Of a DNA stretch of 64,000 bases, positions 8,310-16,197 are shown in pieces (within the stretch, counting starts at the first letter, position 1; each line of letters begins with the position of its first letter). The stretch covers positions 1 through 64,000 of the forward strand of contig DASVQB010000019.1 of NCBI GenBank assembly GCA_036389295.1. The letters are read 5' to 3'. The position numbers and the translations under genes were made by a program. A model generated the notes under the pieces. The model was not told the origin of the DNA and searched no databases. It saw nothing but the letters and a program-made list of their open reading frames with translations. Source of the DNA: AC-37 sp036389295 (lineage in GTDB: Bacteria > Actinomycetota > Thermoleophilia > Solirubrobacterales > Thermoleophilaceae).

Positions 8310-8762
8310 ATGCTGCAGGCAGCCCGCAAGCGGATGAGCGACGAGAGCGGCTTCACGCTCATAGAGCTGCTCGCGGTCATCCTGATCATCGGGATCCTGG
8401 CGGCGATCGCGCTGACGACGCTGGTCGGCCACAAGGACCGCGCCGAGGACGCCGACGCGAAGGCGCTCGCCCGCAACCTGGTGACCCACGTGGAGTCGTG
8501 CTTCGCCGCCGAGGCCAACTACACCCACTGCGACGAGGAGGCCGAGGTCGGCGCCGTCGACATGCACTGGGGCAGCGGTCCCGATCAGACGCAGGTCACC
8601 GACTCCTCGCCGCTCTCGTTCGAGATCACGGCGTACTCGAACTCGAGCATGGGCGGCACGCGCCACACCTTCGTCATCGCCAAGGACGTGTCCACCGGCG
8701 TGATCAACCTGACCTGCGCGCCGACCGGCCAGGGCGGCTGCCCCGAGACGGGTCGCTGGTAG
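8310..8762 (+). CDS. type IV prepilin-like protein
   Basis: 150 aa from ATG 8310, preceded by AAGGAG. The class III signal ends at G14, followed by FTLIELLAVILIIGILAAIA, so F15 is residue +1 of the mature protein and E19 is the conserved Glu at +5. One N-terminal helix is followed by a small globular domain with four cysteines (one pair around residues 63-72, another near the C-terminus), probably forming disulfides. It resembles major or minor pilins and pseudopilins. No assembly genes (pilB, pilC, pilD) are nearby. Confidence 0.88.
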   Translation: MLQAARKRMSDESGFTLIELLAVILIIGILAAIALTTLVGHKDRAEDADAKALARNLVTHVESCFAAEANYTHCDEEAEVGAVDMHWGSGPDQTQVTDSSPLSFEITAYSNSSMGGTRHTFVIAKDVSTGVINLTCAPTGQGGCPETGRW

Positions 8763-8768
8763 CGGGCG

Positions 8769-8827
8769 CGCCGCTACGCTCGGCCCCGGCCCCGGCCCCC
8801 TCAGCCCGCCGCTACGCTCGGCCCCGG
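8769..8827 (+). repeat. 21-bp direct repeat carrying a tRNA -10 element
   Basis: Two identical 21-bp copies occupy 8769-8789 and 8807-8827. The core is CCGCTACGCTCGGCCCCGG. The second copy ends at the 5' end of tRNA-Ser(UGA), so its TACGCT (8813-8818) is the probable -10 of the tRNA. The first copy holds the same hexamer just after the prepilin gene. Confidence 0.6.
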
Positions 8828-8914
8828 AGGGGTGGCAGAGCGGTTGAATGCGCCGGTCTTGAAAACCGGTGTCCGTCGTTCGGCGGACCGTGGGTTCGAA
8901 TCCCACCCCCTCCG
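8826..8914 (+). tRNA. tRNA-Ser(UGA)
   Basis: A class II tRNA cloverleaf can be folded by eye. The acceptor GGAGGGG pairs with CCCCTCC, with G as discriminator. The anticodon stem CCGGT/ACCGG encloses the loop CTTGAAA with anticodon TGA. There is a long variable arm, and the T arm is GTGGG-TTCGAAT-CCCAC. No CCA is encoded. It reads UCA codons. Confidence 0.95.
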
Positions 8915-9035
8915 CTGCCGCGGGCGGCCGAGCACCTCGCGCTCGAGCGGAAGCTGGCCGCCGAGTTCGAGCACGACCGCGAGGCGTACAGCAGGCAGAG
9001 GCAGGGTTCGTCCTGCGTGTCGTCGAGCGCACCGC

Positions 9036-9065
9036 TTGACCGGCGCGCCAGGGCGCGGTTAGGCT
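9036..9065 (+). promoter_or_regulatory. candidate promoter of the MACPF/jacalin gene
   Basis: TTGACC (9036-9041), an 18-bp spacer and TAGGCT (9060-9065). The leader would be about 50 nt, with a clear Shine-Dalgarno (GGAGGGAG) before ATG 9124. Confidence 0.5.
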
Positions 9066-9123
9066 CGCCCGGACTTGAATCGCGGAGCGCTCTGGGCCAA
9101 TCGAGCGCGGAGGGAGCACCACC

Positions 9124-10620
9124 ATGACCACCACGCAGGCAGACCCGCTCGCGGCGGCCGCAGTCCCGGCAGCCCTGTTCCAGGGATACGACAGCTTCAG
9201 CGGCAAGAGCCGCGCCACCGCAGTCGCGGGGGAGTATCAGAACACCGGTGGTCAGATCCGCTGCGACTACACGACCTGCACGTCGACCGAGTCGCTGCTG
9301 AAGGCGCTCAACGTCTCGAGCGATGTCGCCGCGAACTTCGGCGCGGTCAACGTCGAGGCCAAGGCGGAATACGTCAACCGCCTGGAGATCACCGAGACGA
9401 CCGTCGTCGTCGCGGTCTACTCGAACGTCATCCTCGGCACGAGGAAGTTCACGACCGTCGGGCTCGCGCCCGACATCGTCCCGCCGGATCCCGACACTCT
9501 CAACGACTTCTTCCACGCCTACGGCGACTCGTGGGTCAGCGGCCTAACGGTGGGCGGCGAGTACATCGCGTCGTACGTCTTCTACTCGCAGTCGGTCGAG
9601 GAGCAGAACAGGGTGGTGGCGGCTCTGAAGGTGAAGGGGGTCGGCGCGTCGGGTCAGGTAACCGTGGGCGCCCAGACCGCGGTCGAGGAGGTCGCCAAGA
9701 AGGAGACTGTCCGCACGACGTTCAAGCAGCAGGTGTTTGGCTTCACGAACCTCGCGCTGCCCAAGCCGGACGAGCTGGTGAACTTCGCCCTCGGCTTCAG
9801 CACGCGGACGCCCGACGTCCCCACGGTCGTCGACCTCCAGACCAGCGGCTACGAGCACGTGCCCGGAATGTCGCGGCAGACCTGGCGCCCGGTCCGGGAC
9901 ACGCGCGACCTGTTCACGTCCGACATCGACGGGCTCTCGGGCGACGTGGTCGCGATCCTTGGCCTCATCCGGCAGATCAAGTGGCTCCGCGACGTCTACG
10001 CCACGTACGGCTACACAGGTGACGGTGACCTGCTCGTCAAGAACAAGCAGGTCGAGGCGGACCGTGGCACGCTGAGGACCCTCATCGACGCGATCCGAAA
10101 CGACCCCACGAAGACGTACGAGCGGCCGGAGCTCCCGAGCCTGTCGTACGGCACGCCCGTGCTCAAGGTCTCGACGCCGGCGACGCCGGTGGAGTGGGGG
10201 CGGAACGGGGGCGACGTGTTCGCCGACGTGACGCGGCAGATGATCCTCGATCAGCACGCGCTCTCGGCCGTCACGCTCCAGGCCGGGGCGGTGATCGACC
10301 GGATCACCTCGACGTTCGCGGGCAGAGAGGTCAGGCACGGCGGCGACGGTGGCAAGCCGGTTTCGCCGCTGGTGCTCCAGCCCGGCGAGTTCATCACGAA
10401 GATCGAGGGTCGCAGCGGGGCGTACGTCGACAAGCTGACGCTCCATACGTCGGAGGGGCAGACGCGCACCGCAGGTCGCGACGGGGGCGACGAGTTCCCG
10501 ACCTGGACGGTTCCGCCGGAATCGGTGGTCGTGGGCTTTGCGGGTCGCTCGGCCAGGGTGATCGATCGCCTCGGGCCGATGACGTGCACCTTCTCGCCGG
10601 CCGCCTGGCAGCCGGCGTAG
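9124..10620 (+). CDS. MACPF-like protein with C-terminal jacalin-type lectin domain
   Basis: 498 aa; ATG 9124 has GGAGGGAG upstream. Residues ~20-330 look like a membrane attack complex/perforin-type fold. Y133-G-D-S-W137 plus six residues plus G144-G145 matches the MACPF signature (aromatic-G-x-x-aromatic-x6-GG). Residues ~378-492 resemble a jacalin-related lectin fold: GGDGGKPVSP, ITKIEGRSGAYVDKL, a second Gly-rich turn and VVGFAGRSARVIDRLG. No signal peptide is visible. By architecture it could be a pore-forming or membrane-binding protein targeted by sugar recognition. It stands alone, with its own promoter, next to a secreted nuclease-like gene. The lectin call is firmer than the MACPF call. 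Confidence 0.65.
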   Translation: MTTTQADPLAAAAVPAALFQGYDSFSGKSRATAVAGEYQNTGGQIRCDYTTCTSTESLLKALNVSSDVAANFGAVNVEAKAEYVNRLEITETTVVVAVYSNVILGTRKFTTVGLAPDIVPPDPDTLNDFFHAYGDSWVSGLTVGGEYIASYVFYSQSVEEQNRVVAALKVKGVGASGQVTVGAQTAVEEVAKKETVRTTFKQQVFGFTNLALPKPDELVNFALGFSTRTPDVPTVVDLQTSGYEHVPGMSRQTWRPVRDTRDLFTSDIDGLSGDVVAILGLIRQIKWLRDVYATYGYTGDGDLLVKNKQVEADRGTLRTLIDAIRNDPTKTYERPELPSLSYGTPVLKVSTPATPVEWGRNGGDVFADVTRQMILDQHALSAVTLQAGAVIDRITSTFAGREVRHGGDGGKPVSPLVLQPGEFITKIEGRSGAYVDKLTLHTSEGQTRTAGRDGGDEFPTWTVPPESVVVGFAGRSARVIDRLGPMTCTFSPAAWQPA

Positions 10621-10693
10621 GGTCGAGCAGGACGGCTGCCGCTACTTGTAGGCGATGCCGGTGCTGGCCGGCCCCGTGATCGGGACGACTCAA

Positions 10694-11113
10694 TCAAGCA
10701 TTCGTCCCGTCTGAACCTCGCAATTCGGTGCGCGCCTTCGTGAGCGCGACCGCGGCGATCGACCAGCACGCGAGTCCGGCGATGTTGACGGCCACTCCGC
10801 CGCCGGCCATCTCGTCGAACCTTCCCCGGTCGCGCCGTTCGAGCAGCGAGACGACGGTGTCGAGGGCGTCGACGATCGCATTGAGCCGGAGAGCGCGGCG
10901 CGCGTCCTCCGGGCTCGTCGCGGCCATCAGCGTGTAGATGGCGACGCCGCTCTGCGCTCCGCCGAAGCCGCGCAGGTTCATCCGCGGGTCGGGGCGACCG
11001 TGCACCCGAGGTGCCAGCCGTCCGCCCATCCACTCGGGCGCGAGGACCGCGCCGAGGCCATAGGCCAGCCGGAAGCCGCTGCCGATCACGAACGGGACGC
11101 GCCAAGCTTGCAT
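10694..11113 (-). CDS. hypothetical membrane protein
   Basis: 139 aa from ATG 11113. Hydrophobic stretches include the N-terminus (VPFVIGSGFRLAYGLGAV), a central segment (QSGVAIYTLMAA) and a C-terminal helix (AVNIAGLACWSIAAVAL). The arrangement suggests three to four membrane helices and resembles small uncharacterised actinobacterial integral membrane proteins. The Arg-rich segment in the middle fits a cytoplasmic loop. I assign no function. The gene follows the MACPF gene tail to tail. Confidence 0.6.
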   Translation of the reverse strand: MQAWRVPFVIGSGFRLAYGLGAVLAPEWMGGRLAPRVHGRPDPRMNLRGFGGAQSGVAIYTLMAATSPEDARRALRLNAIVDALDTVVSLLERRDRGRFDEMAGGGVAVNIAGLACWSIAAVALTKARTELRGSDGTNA

Positions 11114-11131
11114 GGAGCTCGGGGTGAGTGT

Positions 11132-11161
11132 GTCAGGGTTCCCGCGGTCAGGGTTCCCGCG
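11132..11161 (+). repeat. tandem 15-bp direct repeat
   Basis: Two perfect copies of GTCAGGGTTCCCGCG, then a degenerate third start. It lies between the membrane protein start and the end of the EEP-family gene. No function is evident. Confidence 0.7.
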
Positions 11162-11174
11162 GTCGTCCGGCTCC

Positions 11175-12104
11175 CTAGGGCGTGTGGTCCAGCGTCGCGG
11201 ATCCCCGCAGCGGGACGTGGTCGGAGTAGCTCGAGGACGTCGCGTCGCCGTCGACCGAGTAGAAGTCGCGCGCGCTCACGAAGATGTAGTCGATCTTCCC
11301 CTTCGGATGGGTGGCCTCGCCCCGGCGGCCCCGCGTGCTGCTGTTGTAGTACTCGTCGACCTCCTCGAACCGCCCGGTCGCGCCACCGCCCAGCGACGAG
11401 TGGTAGATGGGGTCGAGCCGGTCGTCGTTCGGGGTGACGTTGAAGTCGCCCATCAGCACCACCGGAATCCCGTCGTCGACCCACTGGTCGACCGTGGTTG
11501 CCACGGTCCTGATCTGCTCCTCGATGTCGTCGTCGTAGTTGGTGATGTGGACCGTGCAGTACACGGTGTCGCGGTAGAGGTCCACGACCATGCACCACAG
11601 CCTGCGCGTCTCCGACGTGGTCTGGGTCTTCGGCAGCGGCGTGGCGGACGGCTCCAGGAGGATCGCCTGCCTGCTGAACAGGGCGTTGCCGAAGCGTCGG
11701 TTGCCGTCATAGAGGTTGCAGTTGATCCTCGACGTCGCCGTGGGCGCGCCCAGGTACCTCGTCGTGACGAAGCGGGAGCCCATGGTCCACACGCCGGCGG
11801 CGTTGAGGTTCCAGTACGTGGTGCCCCACTGGGACTGGCACGCCTCGTTGAGGCTGACCGCGTGGGGCCTGTAGCTCTCGATCGAGCTCTTGATCGCGTC
11901 GGAAACGGGCTGGTCGTGGCCGCCGTTGCAGGGAGCCTCGATCACCGCCCCACACATGTTGAAGTGCCAGAAGCGCAGCGCCGTGTCGGCTGAAGCCGTC
12001 GCTGCGGTGGCGAGGAGGAAGGCGCCGGCGAGGGCGCAGATCGTGACGGTCCGGCCGAGGAGGCGAGCCGGGCGGGCGATGGCGATATCGGAAGCTCCTG
12101 TCAT
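11175..12104 (-). CDS. secreted endonuclease/exonuclease/phosphatase family protein (paralog 1)
   Basis: 309 aa from ATG 12104, where a Sec signal peptide begins (hydrophobic VTICALAGAFLLATAATASA, cleavage near ASA-D). Catalytic landmarks of the EEP fold are present: N in FWHFNMCG, E in LNEACQSQW, D-x-N in LMGDFNVTP and the terminal SDHVPLRG. It is a predicted extracellular metal-dependent phosphoesterase; DNase, sphingomyelinase or another phosphodiester substrate cannot be told apart by eye. GGAGG lies very close to the ATG. A close paralog with the same order of motifs lies at 27808-28734. Confidence 0.85.
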   Translation of the reverse strand: MTGASDIAIARPARLLGRTVTICALAGAFLLATAATASADTALRFWHFNMCGAVIEAPCNGGHDQPVSDAIKSSIESYRPHAVSLNEACQSQWGTTYWNLNAAGVWTMGSRFVTTRYLGAPTATSRINCNLYDGNRRFGNALFSRQAILLEPSATPLPKTQTTSETRRLWCMVVDLYRDTVYCTVHITNYDDDIEEQIRTVATTVDQWVDDGIPVVLMGDFNVTPNDDRLDPIYHSSLGGGATGRFEEVDEYYNSSTRGRRGEATHPKGKIDYIFVSARDFYSVDGDATSSSYSDHVPLRGSATLDHTP

Positions 12105-12232
12105 CTCCTCCGATCTACCCGGGCGCCTCGGATCAACCTCTGCCATGTGGGAGATGTCGAGTTCGTCCCCGGGCGTACATCCCCGCGACCCGCTGAATCG
12201 AGCGAGGATCCGGCCACGGATCCCCGCGGACC

Positions 12233-12931
12233 TCATTCCCGCCGCTCCTCACGACGCGGCCGGACCGTGGCGGGGATCGCGCGCGGATCGACGCGGCGCT
12301 CCTCGACCTCGAACGACCCGCGGTAGCCGAAGAGCCTGCCGAACCGAGGATTGGTCACGCGCACGTCGATGCGATACCGCCCTGCATCCTCGTCCCACCA
12401 CTCGAGGACGTCCGCGTAGCCGGACGCGAGCATCGGGAAGTCGAACGCGATCGGACCCTCGTAGAAGCGCTGCGCGCCCGAGCGCAGCCGCAGGCCTCCG
12501 GTCGGATCGACCTCCAGGTCGATGTCGACGGCGAGGTGCTGGTGGGTGCCGAGGTAGTCGACGACCCGCTGCCGCTGCTCGCTCCAGATCATCGTGGCGT
12601 CGAACCGGCGGCGGCGGCGACCGACCTCGAAGCAGCGGTTCCAGGTCACGGTCTCGCGGCCGAACCCGTCGCGGTACGCGTAGTTCTCGATGGTGAACGG
12701 AACGTTGCGGCCGGCGGCTGGGAACATGATCCGCCGCCATGCCCCGAGCACGAGGAAGGGCAGCGTCCACGCCGGGCCGCGCCAGACCTGCTCCATCACG
12801 CCGCGGCCGATCTGGGCGACCTCGTCGTCGCTTGTGAACCCGAAGCGTTGCTGCACCCGGGGGTGCAACCGCTCGAAGTCGGGCCCCAGCGCGCGCGCGT
12901 AGATCGAGGTCACGTCACTCGGACGGCTCAC
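12233..12931 (-). CDS. DUF4166-like protein
   Basis: 232 aa from GTG 12931, overlapping the end of the upstream SRPBCC-DoxX gene by 17 bp, so the two are co-transcribed. The sequence fits the DUF4166 family: N-terminal YARALGPDFERLHP, a FTIENYAYRDGFGRETVTW block, and the RLRSGAQRFYEGPIAFDFP region. No membrane segment or signal is evident. DUF4166 proteins commonly sit beside DoxX-like or saccharopine-dehydrogenase-like genes, but the function is unknown. Confidence 0.75.
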   Translation of the reverse strand: MSRPSDVTSIYARALGPDFERLHPRVQQRFGFTSDDEVAQIGRGVMEQVWRGPAWTLPFLVLGAWRRIMFPAAGRNVPFTIENYAYRDGFGRETVTWNRCFEVGRRRRRFDATMIWSEQRQRVVDYLGTHQHLAVDIDLEVDPTGGLRLRSGAQRFYEGPIAFDFPMLASGYADVLEWWDEDAGRYRIDVRVTNPRFGRLFGYRGSFEVEERRVDPRAIPATVRPRREERRE

Positions 12932-13820
12932 GGGCGCAGCGCCTGGCCGACGGACGGTCGGCGCGCGTGAGACCGCCGACGGCAGCCAGGCCGAGCATCG
13001 CGAGCGTGAGCGAGCCCGGGTTGAAGGGACGAGCGAAGACGCCGCGGTCCGACTCGAGCGCGCCCGCGGCCAGGAGCGGGAGCACGACGAAGTTCGCCGT
13101 CCAGGGCCATCGCCGATCCGCTCGCGTCAAGACCGCAAGCGCGAGGCAGACCTCGCTGAGGCCCACCGCGGCGAGCACGTGCTCCTCGCGCCCGCGAACG
13201 AGGCCGGAGCGCCGCAGCAGCTCGATCTCCCCGGCGTCGCGAACGAGCAGCTTCGGGACCGCGCCCTGGTACAGCCAGGCGGCGCTCAGCGCGCCGGCCG
13301 CAACGGCGTGGACCTGCGCGGACCGCAGGGACCGCTCGGGGCTGACGCTCTCCTCGAGCCAGAGCCGCAGGCGGTCGAAGCTCCACGCCGTGGCCCACCC
13401 GAGGAGACGGCGGAAGGCGAGCCGGTCGACGAGGCGCCCGATGGCCCCCCAGCGCGGCTCGTAGTCGTAGCGCGTGACGAACCGGACGCCTCGTTCGCCG
13501 CTCTCGTACCGCCAGTAGCCGGACCCGCTGCGAATCAGCGACCGGCGCTGGTCGGAGCCGAAGGCCAGCGCGGACGCGGCGGCCCCGTCGCGCTCGAACC
13601 GCTCTCCGGTCGTCTCGCCCCAGCCGCGCACGGTGAGCCAGGGCAGGACGGATCGCTCGTACAGGAACCGCTGTGGCTCGTCGTCGGCGCGCGGCAGATA
13701 CTCGATCCGGCTGAAGCGCAGGTCCCAGCGCCGATGCGCCGCCGGGTCCTGCGTGAGCTCCCACAGCCGCTCGAGACTGCAGTCGATACGTGCTTCCACG
13801 TACACGGCGTCGCTCGCCAT
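12915..13820 (-). CDS. SRPBCC domain fused to DoxX-like membrane domain
   Basis: 301 aa from ATG 13820. Residues ~1-165 form a polyketide-cyclase/START-like (SRPBCC) domain: the opening EARIDCSLERLWELTQDPAAHRRWD is typical, and the cavity would bind a hydrophobic ligand. Residues ~170-290 hold four hydrophobic helices (starting VHAVAAGALSAAWLYQGAVPKLL) resembling DoxX-like proteins. The fused architecture and the overlap with a DUF4166 gene suggest a small lipid- or redox-related module at the membrane. Function not known. Confidence 0.7.
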   Translation of the reverse strand: MASDAVYVEARIDCSLERLWELTQDPAAHRRWDLRFSRIEYLPRADDEPQRFLYERSVLPWLTVRGWGETTGERFERDGAAASALAFGSDQRRSLIRSGSGYWRYESGERGVRFVTRYDYEPRWGAIGRLVDRLAFRRLLGWATAWSFDRLRLWLEESVSPERSLRSAQVHAVAAGALSAAWLYQGAVPKLLVRDAGEIELLRRSGLVRGREEHVLAAVGLSEVCLALAVLTRADRRWPWTANFVVLPLLAAGALESDRGVFARPFNPGSLTLAMLGLAAVGGLTRADRPSARRCAREPSE

Positions 13821-14002
13821 CGGAGAACGGTACTTCAGGCGGCGAGGGGCGCCGTGCCGGGCACCGGGAAGCTCCAGCGCCTGCGGGCGGTGCCGTCGGC
13901 GAAGCGTCGTCCCGGCGATCGCGCCTCGTCGCCGGTCCGTTTCGCCGGTACCGTCCGGCGGGTGGTCGCAGCGAACGTGATCCGGTTCGGGAGGCAGCCG
14001 GG

Positions 14003-14941
14003 ATGAGGGTGTTCGTCGCGGGTGCCACCGGAGCGGTCGGCAAGCGGCTGGTTCCGCTCCTGGTCGCGGAGGGCCACGCCGTCGTGGGCATGACCCGCTC
14101 GCCGGAGAAGGCGGAGTCGCTGCGGGCGACGGGAGCGGAGCCCGTCGTCGCGGACGCCCTCGACCGCAGCGCGGTGATGGACGGCGTGGCCCGGACCCGG
14201 CCCGAGGTCGTGGTCCACCAGCTGACCGCGTTGACGGGCATGAAGAGCTTCAGGCGCTTCGACCGCGACTTCGCCGCCTCGAACCGGCTGCGGACCGAGG
14301 GCACCGACCACCTGCTCGAGGCGGCGCTCGCCGTCGGCGCCCGCCGCTTCGTGGCGCAGAGCTACGGGAACTGGAACTACGAGCCGGTGGGCGACGGACT
14401 CAAGACCGAGGAGGACCCGCTCGACCCGAGCCCGCCGCCCAACCAGGCCGAGTCGCTCGAAGCCATCCGCCATCTGGAGCAGGCCGTCACCGGAGCCCGG
14501 GGCATCGACGGGCTCGCGCTGCGCTACGGGAACTTCTACGGGCCGGGCACCGGGTTCGCGTCGGACGGGGACCTCGTCGCGATGGTGCGCAAGCGCAGGC
14601 TGCCGATCATCGGCGACGGCGGCGGCGTCTGGTCGTTCGTCCACGTCGACGACGTCGCCAAGGCGACGCTGGCGGCGGTGGAGCGAGGCGCACCCGGTGT
14701 CTACAACGTCGTCGACGACGAGCCCGCGCCGGTCGCCGAGTGGCTGCCAGGGCTCGCGCGGGCGCTCGGCGCGAAGCCGCCGCGGCGAGTGCCCGTCTGG
14801 CTCGGGCGCCTGGCGGCGGGCGAGGTGGGCGTCTCGATGATGACCAGGATTCGCGGGACCTCGAACGCCAAGGCCAAGCGCGAGCTGGCCTGGCAGCCGC
14901 GCTACTCGAGCTGGCGAGAGGGATTCCGGGCCGGCCTCTGA
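14003..14941 (+). CDS. NAD(P)-dependent epimerase/dehydratase family protein
   Basis: 312 aa from ATG 14003, with a purine-rich GGGAGG upstream. Extended SDR with the N-terminal Rossmann motif FVAGATGAVGKRLVP (G-x2-G-x2-G), the HQLTALTG segment, and a YGNFYGPGTGF region typical of the substrate loop. The catalytic Tyr is less obvious than in classical SDRs (S-Y-G-N-W-N-Y region at ~117-123). The C-terminal part resembles NAD-dependent sugar epimerases. Divergent from the SRPBCC-DoxX gene. Substrate unknown. Confidence 0.82.
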   Translation: MRVFVAGATGAVGKRLVPLLVAEGHAVVGMTRSPEKAESLRATGAEPVVADALDRSAVMDGVARTRPEVVVHQLTALTGMKSFRRFDRDFAASNRLRTEGTDHLLEAALAVGARRFVAQSYGNWNYEPVGDGLKTEEDPLDPSPPPNQAESLEAIRHLEQAVTGARGIDGLALRYGNFYGPGTGFASDGDLVAMVRKRRLPIIGDGGGVWSFVHVDDVAKATLAAVERGAPGVYNVVDDEPAPVAEWLPGLARALGAKPPRRVPVWLGRLAAGEVGVSMMTRIRGTSNAKAKRELAWQPRYSSWREGFRAGL

Positions 14942-14987
14942 GACGAGCCCGTCGGGCCGCCGGCCAGGCGGCGCGGCCGGGCGGCCG

Positions 14988-16130
14988 TCAGGAGCCGCGC
15001 AGGACCAGCGTCTGAGTCGGTCCGCCGGCGGTCAGGTGGAAGCCGACGGCCCACACGTCGGGCGAGCCCGGGATCGTCGACACGGCGCGCAGCAGGTTGT
15101 CCGCCGCGCCCACGTTCGGGGTCGGGCGCACGGCCCAGCTCGTCCCGTTCCAGCGCTCCGCCAGCGTGCGGAGCGCGCCCGTGGTGACGTCCTGGTACGT
15201 CCCCACGGCGGTCATGCCGCCGCCCGAGGTCCCGACCACGCCGCGCAGGGTGTCCTCGTCCCCGACGTCGGGCGTGGCGACGGTGGTCCAGCGCGTGCCG
15301 TCCCAGTGCATCGCGAGCGTCCTCGTGCCCGGCGGGACGCCGGTCGAGGTCTTGGACCTCGCCCGCTGGCCGACCGCCCCGAGACCGCGGGGCGCGAAGA
15401 AGTCCACGGCGTGCAGGACGTTCGAGTAGGGATCGGGGTTGGGAGACGCGATCCGCGTCCATCCGACGCCGTTCCAGTGCAGGACGAGGGTGCCGGCGGT
15501 GCCCTCCCCGCCGACGACCCAGAGGTCGTTGGGGCTGAACGCGCGCGCGCCGCGCAGCTGGACGGAGGGGGCGAGCTCCGGCACCGGGACGCGCGACCAC
15601 GCCCCGCCCGCCGAGTGCAGCACGAGGGCGTGGCCGTGGTTGTCGTCGCCCACAGCCCAGAGGTCGGTCGACGAGGAGAAGGTGGCGGCGAGCAGCTTCC
15701 CGGTGGTTCCGCTCGGCGGCGCGACGGGCTGCCACGAGGTGCCGTTCCAGTGCAGGATCAGCGGCGCGCCCGACCTGTAGCCGGACTGCTTGGTCTCGCC
15801 CACCGCCCACGCGTTCGACGGTGAGATGTCGATCACGGCGTTCAGCAGCTCGTCGTTGAAGCGCGTGTCGAGGCTCGGCACGACCGACCACGCGCTGCCG
15901 TTCCAGTGCTCGGTGAGCGTGGCCCGGCCGAAGTTGTTGGACCGACAGCAGGACGAGCCGACCGCCCACGCATCCGTCGCCGAGCTGGCCCGCACCCCGG
16001 TCAGGACGCTCTCGCCCGCGGGCGCGTTCGGGCTCGGCACGACGGTGAAGCTCGCGCCCGCTGTGGCCGGCGCGGCGAGTGCGACGATCGCGGCGGCGAG
16101 CACCGCGAGTACGAAGAGCCGTACTGGCAT
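14988..16130 (-). CDS. secreted repeat protein, probable seven-bladed propeller
   Basis: 380 aa from ATG 16130, with GGGAGGTG upstream. It has a Sec signal peptide (VRLFVLAVLAAAIVALAAPA, cleavage near AGA). The mature part is a set of about seven repeats of 45-60 residues. Each has a variant of D-x-WAVG (DAWAVG, NAWAVG, DLWAVG, DLWVVG, GLGAVG, GMTAVG, DVWAVG), and most also have HWNGTSW. This is the pattern of actinobacterial extracellular beta-propellers. No enzyme motif. Probably surface or secreted and ligand-binding. Confidence 0.75.
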   Translation of the reverse strand: MPVRLFVLAVLAAAIVALAAPATAGASFTVVPSPNAPAGESVLTGVRASSATDAWAVGSSCCRSNNFGRATLTEHWNGSAWSVVPSLDTRFNDELLNAVIDISPSNAWAVGETKQSGYRSGAPLILHWNGTSWQPVAPPSGTTGKLLAATFSSSTDLWAVGDDNHGHALVLHSAGGAWSRVPVPELAPSVQLRGARAFSPNDLWVVGGEGTAGTLVLHWNGVGWTRIASPNPDPYSNVLHAVDFFAPRGLGAVGQRARSKTSTGVPPGTRTLAMHWDGTRWTTVATPDVGDEDTLRGVVGTSGGGMTAVGTYQDVTTGALRTLAERWNGTSWAVRPTPNVGAADNLLRAVSTIPGSPDVWAVGFHLTAGGPTQTLVLRGS

Positions 16131-16197
16131 CAGCACCTCCCTGGAGGGTGTTACGCGCGGCTCGGGCGAGCGGTTCGAAGGTAGGGTCCCGCTCCCT

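Noticed and set aside
9036..9120. Possible gene remnant after tRNA-Ser(UGA)
   Set aside because: A short frame with RAAEHLALERKLAAEFEHDRE-like helix precedes the MACPF gene, but it has no start, crosses the tRNA and is short; treated as chance or leader sequence.
12104..12236. N-terminal extension of the first EEP gene to 12236
   Set aside because: It would place 44 extra residues before the signal peptide and overlap the DUF4166 stop; the paralog at 28734 begins at the signal peptide.
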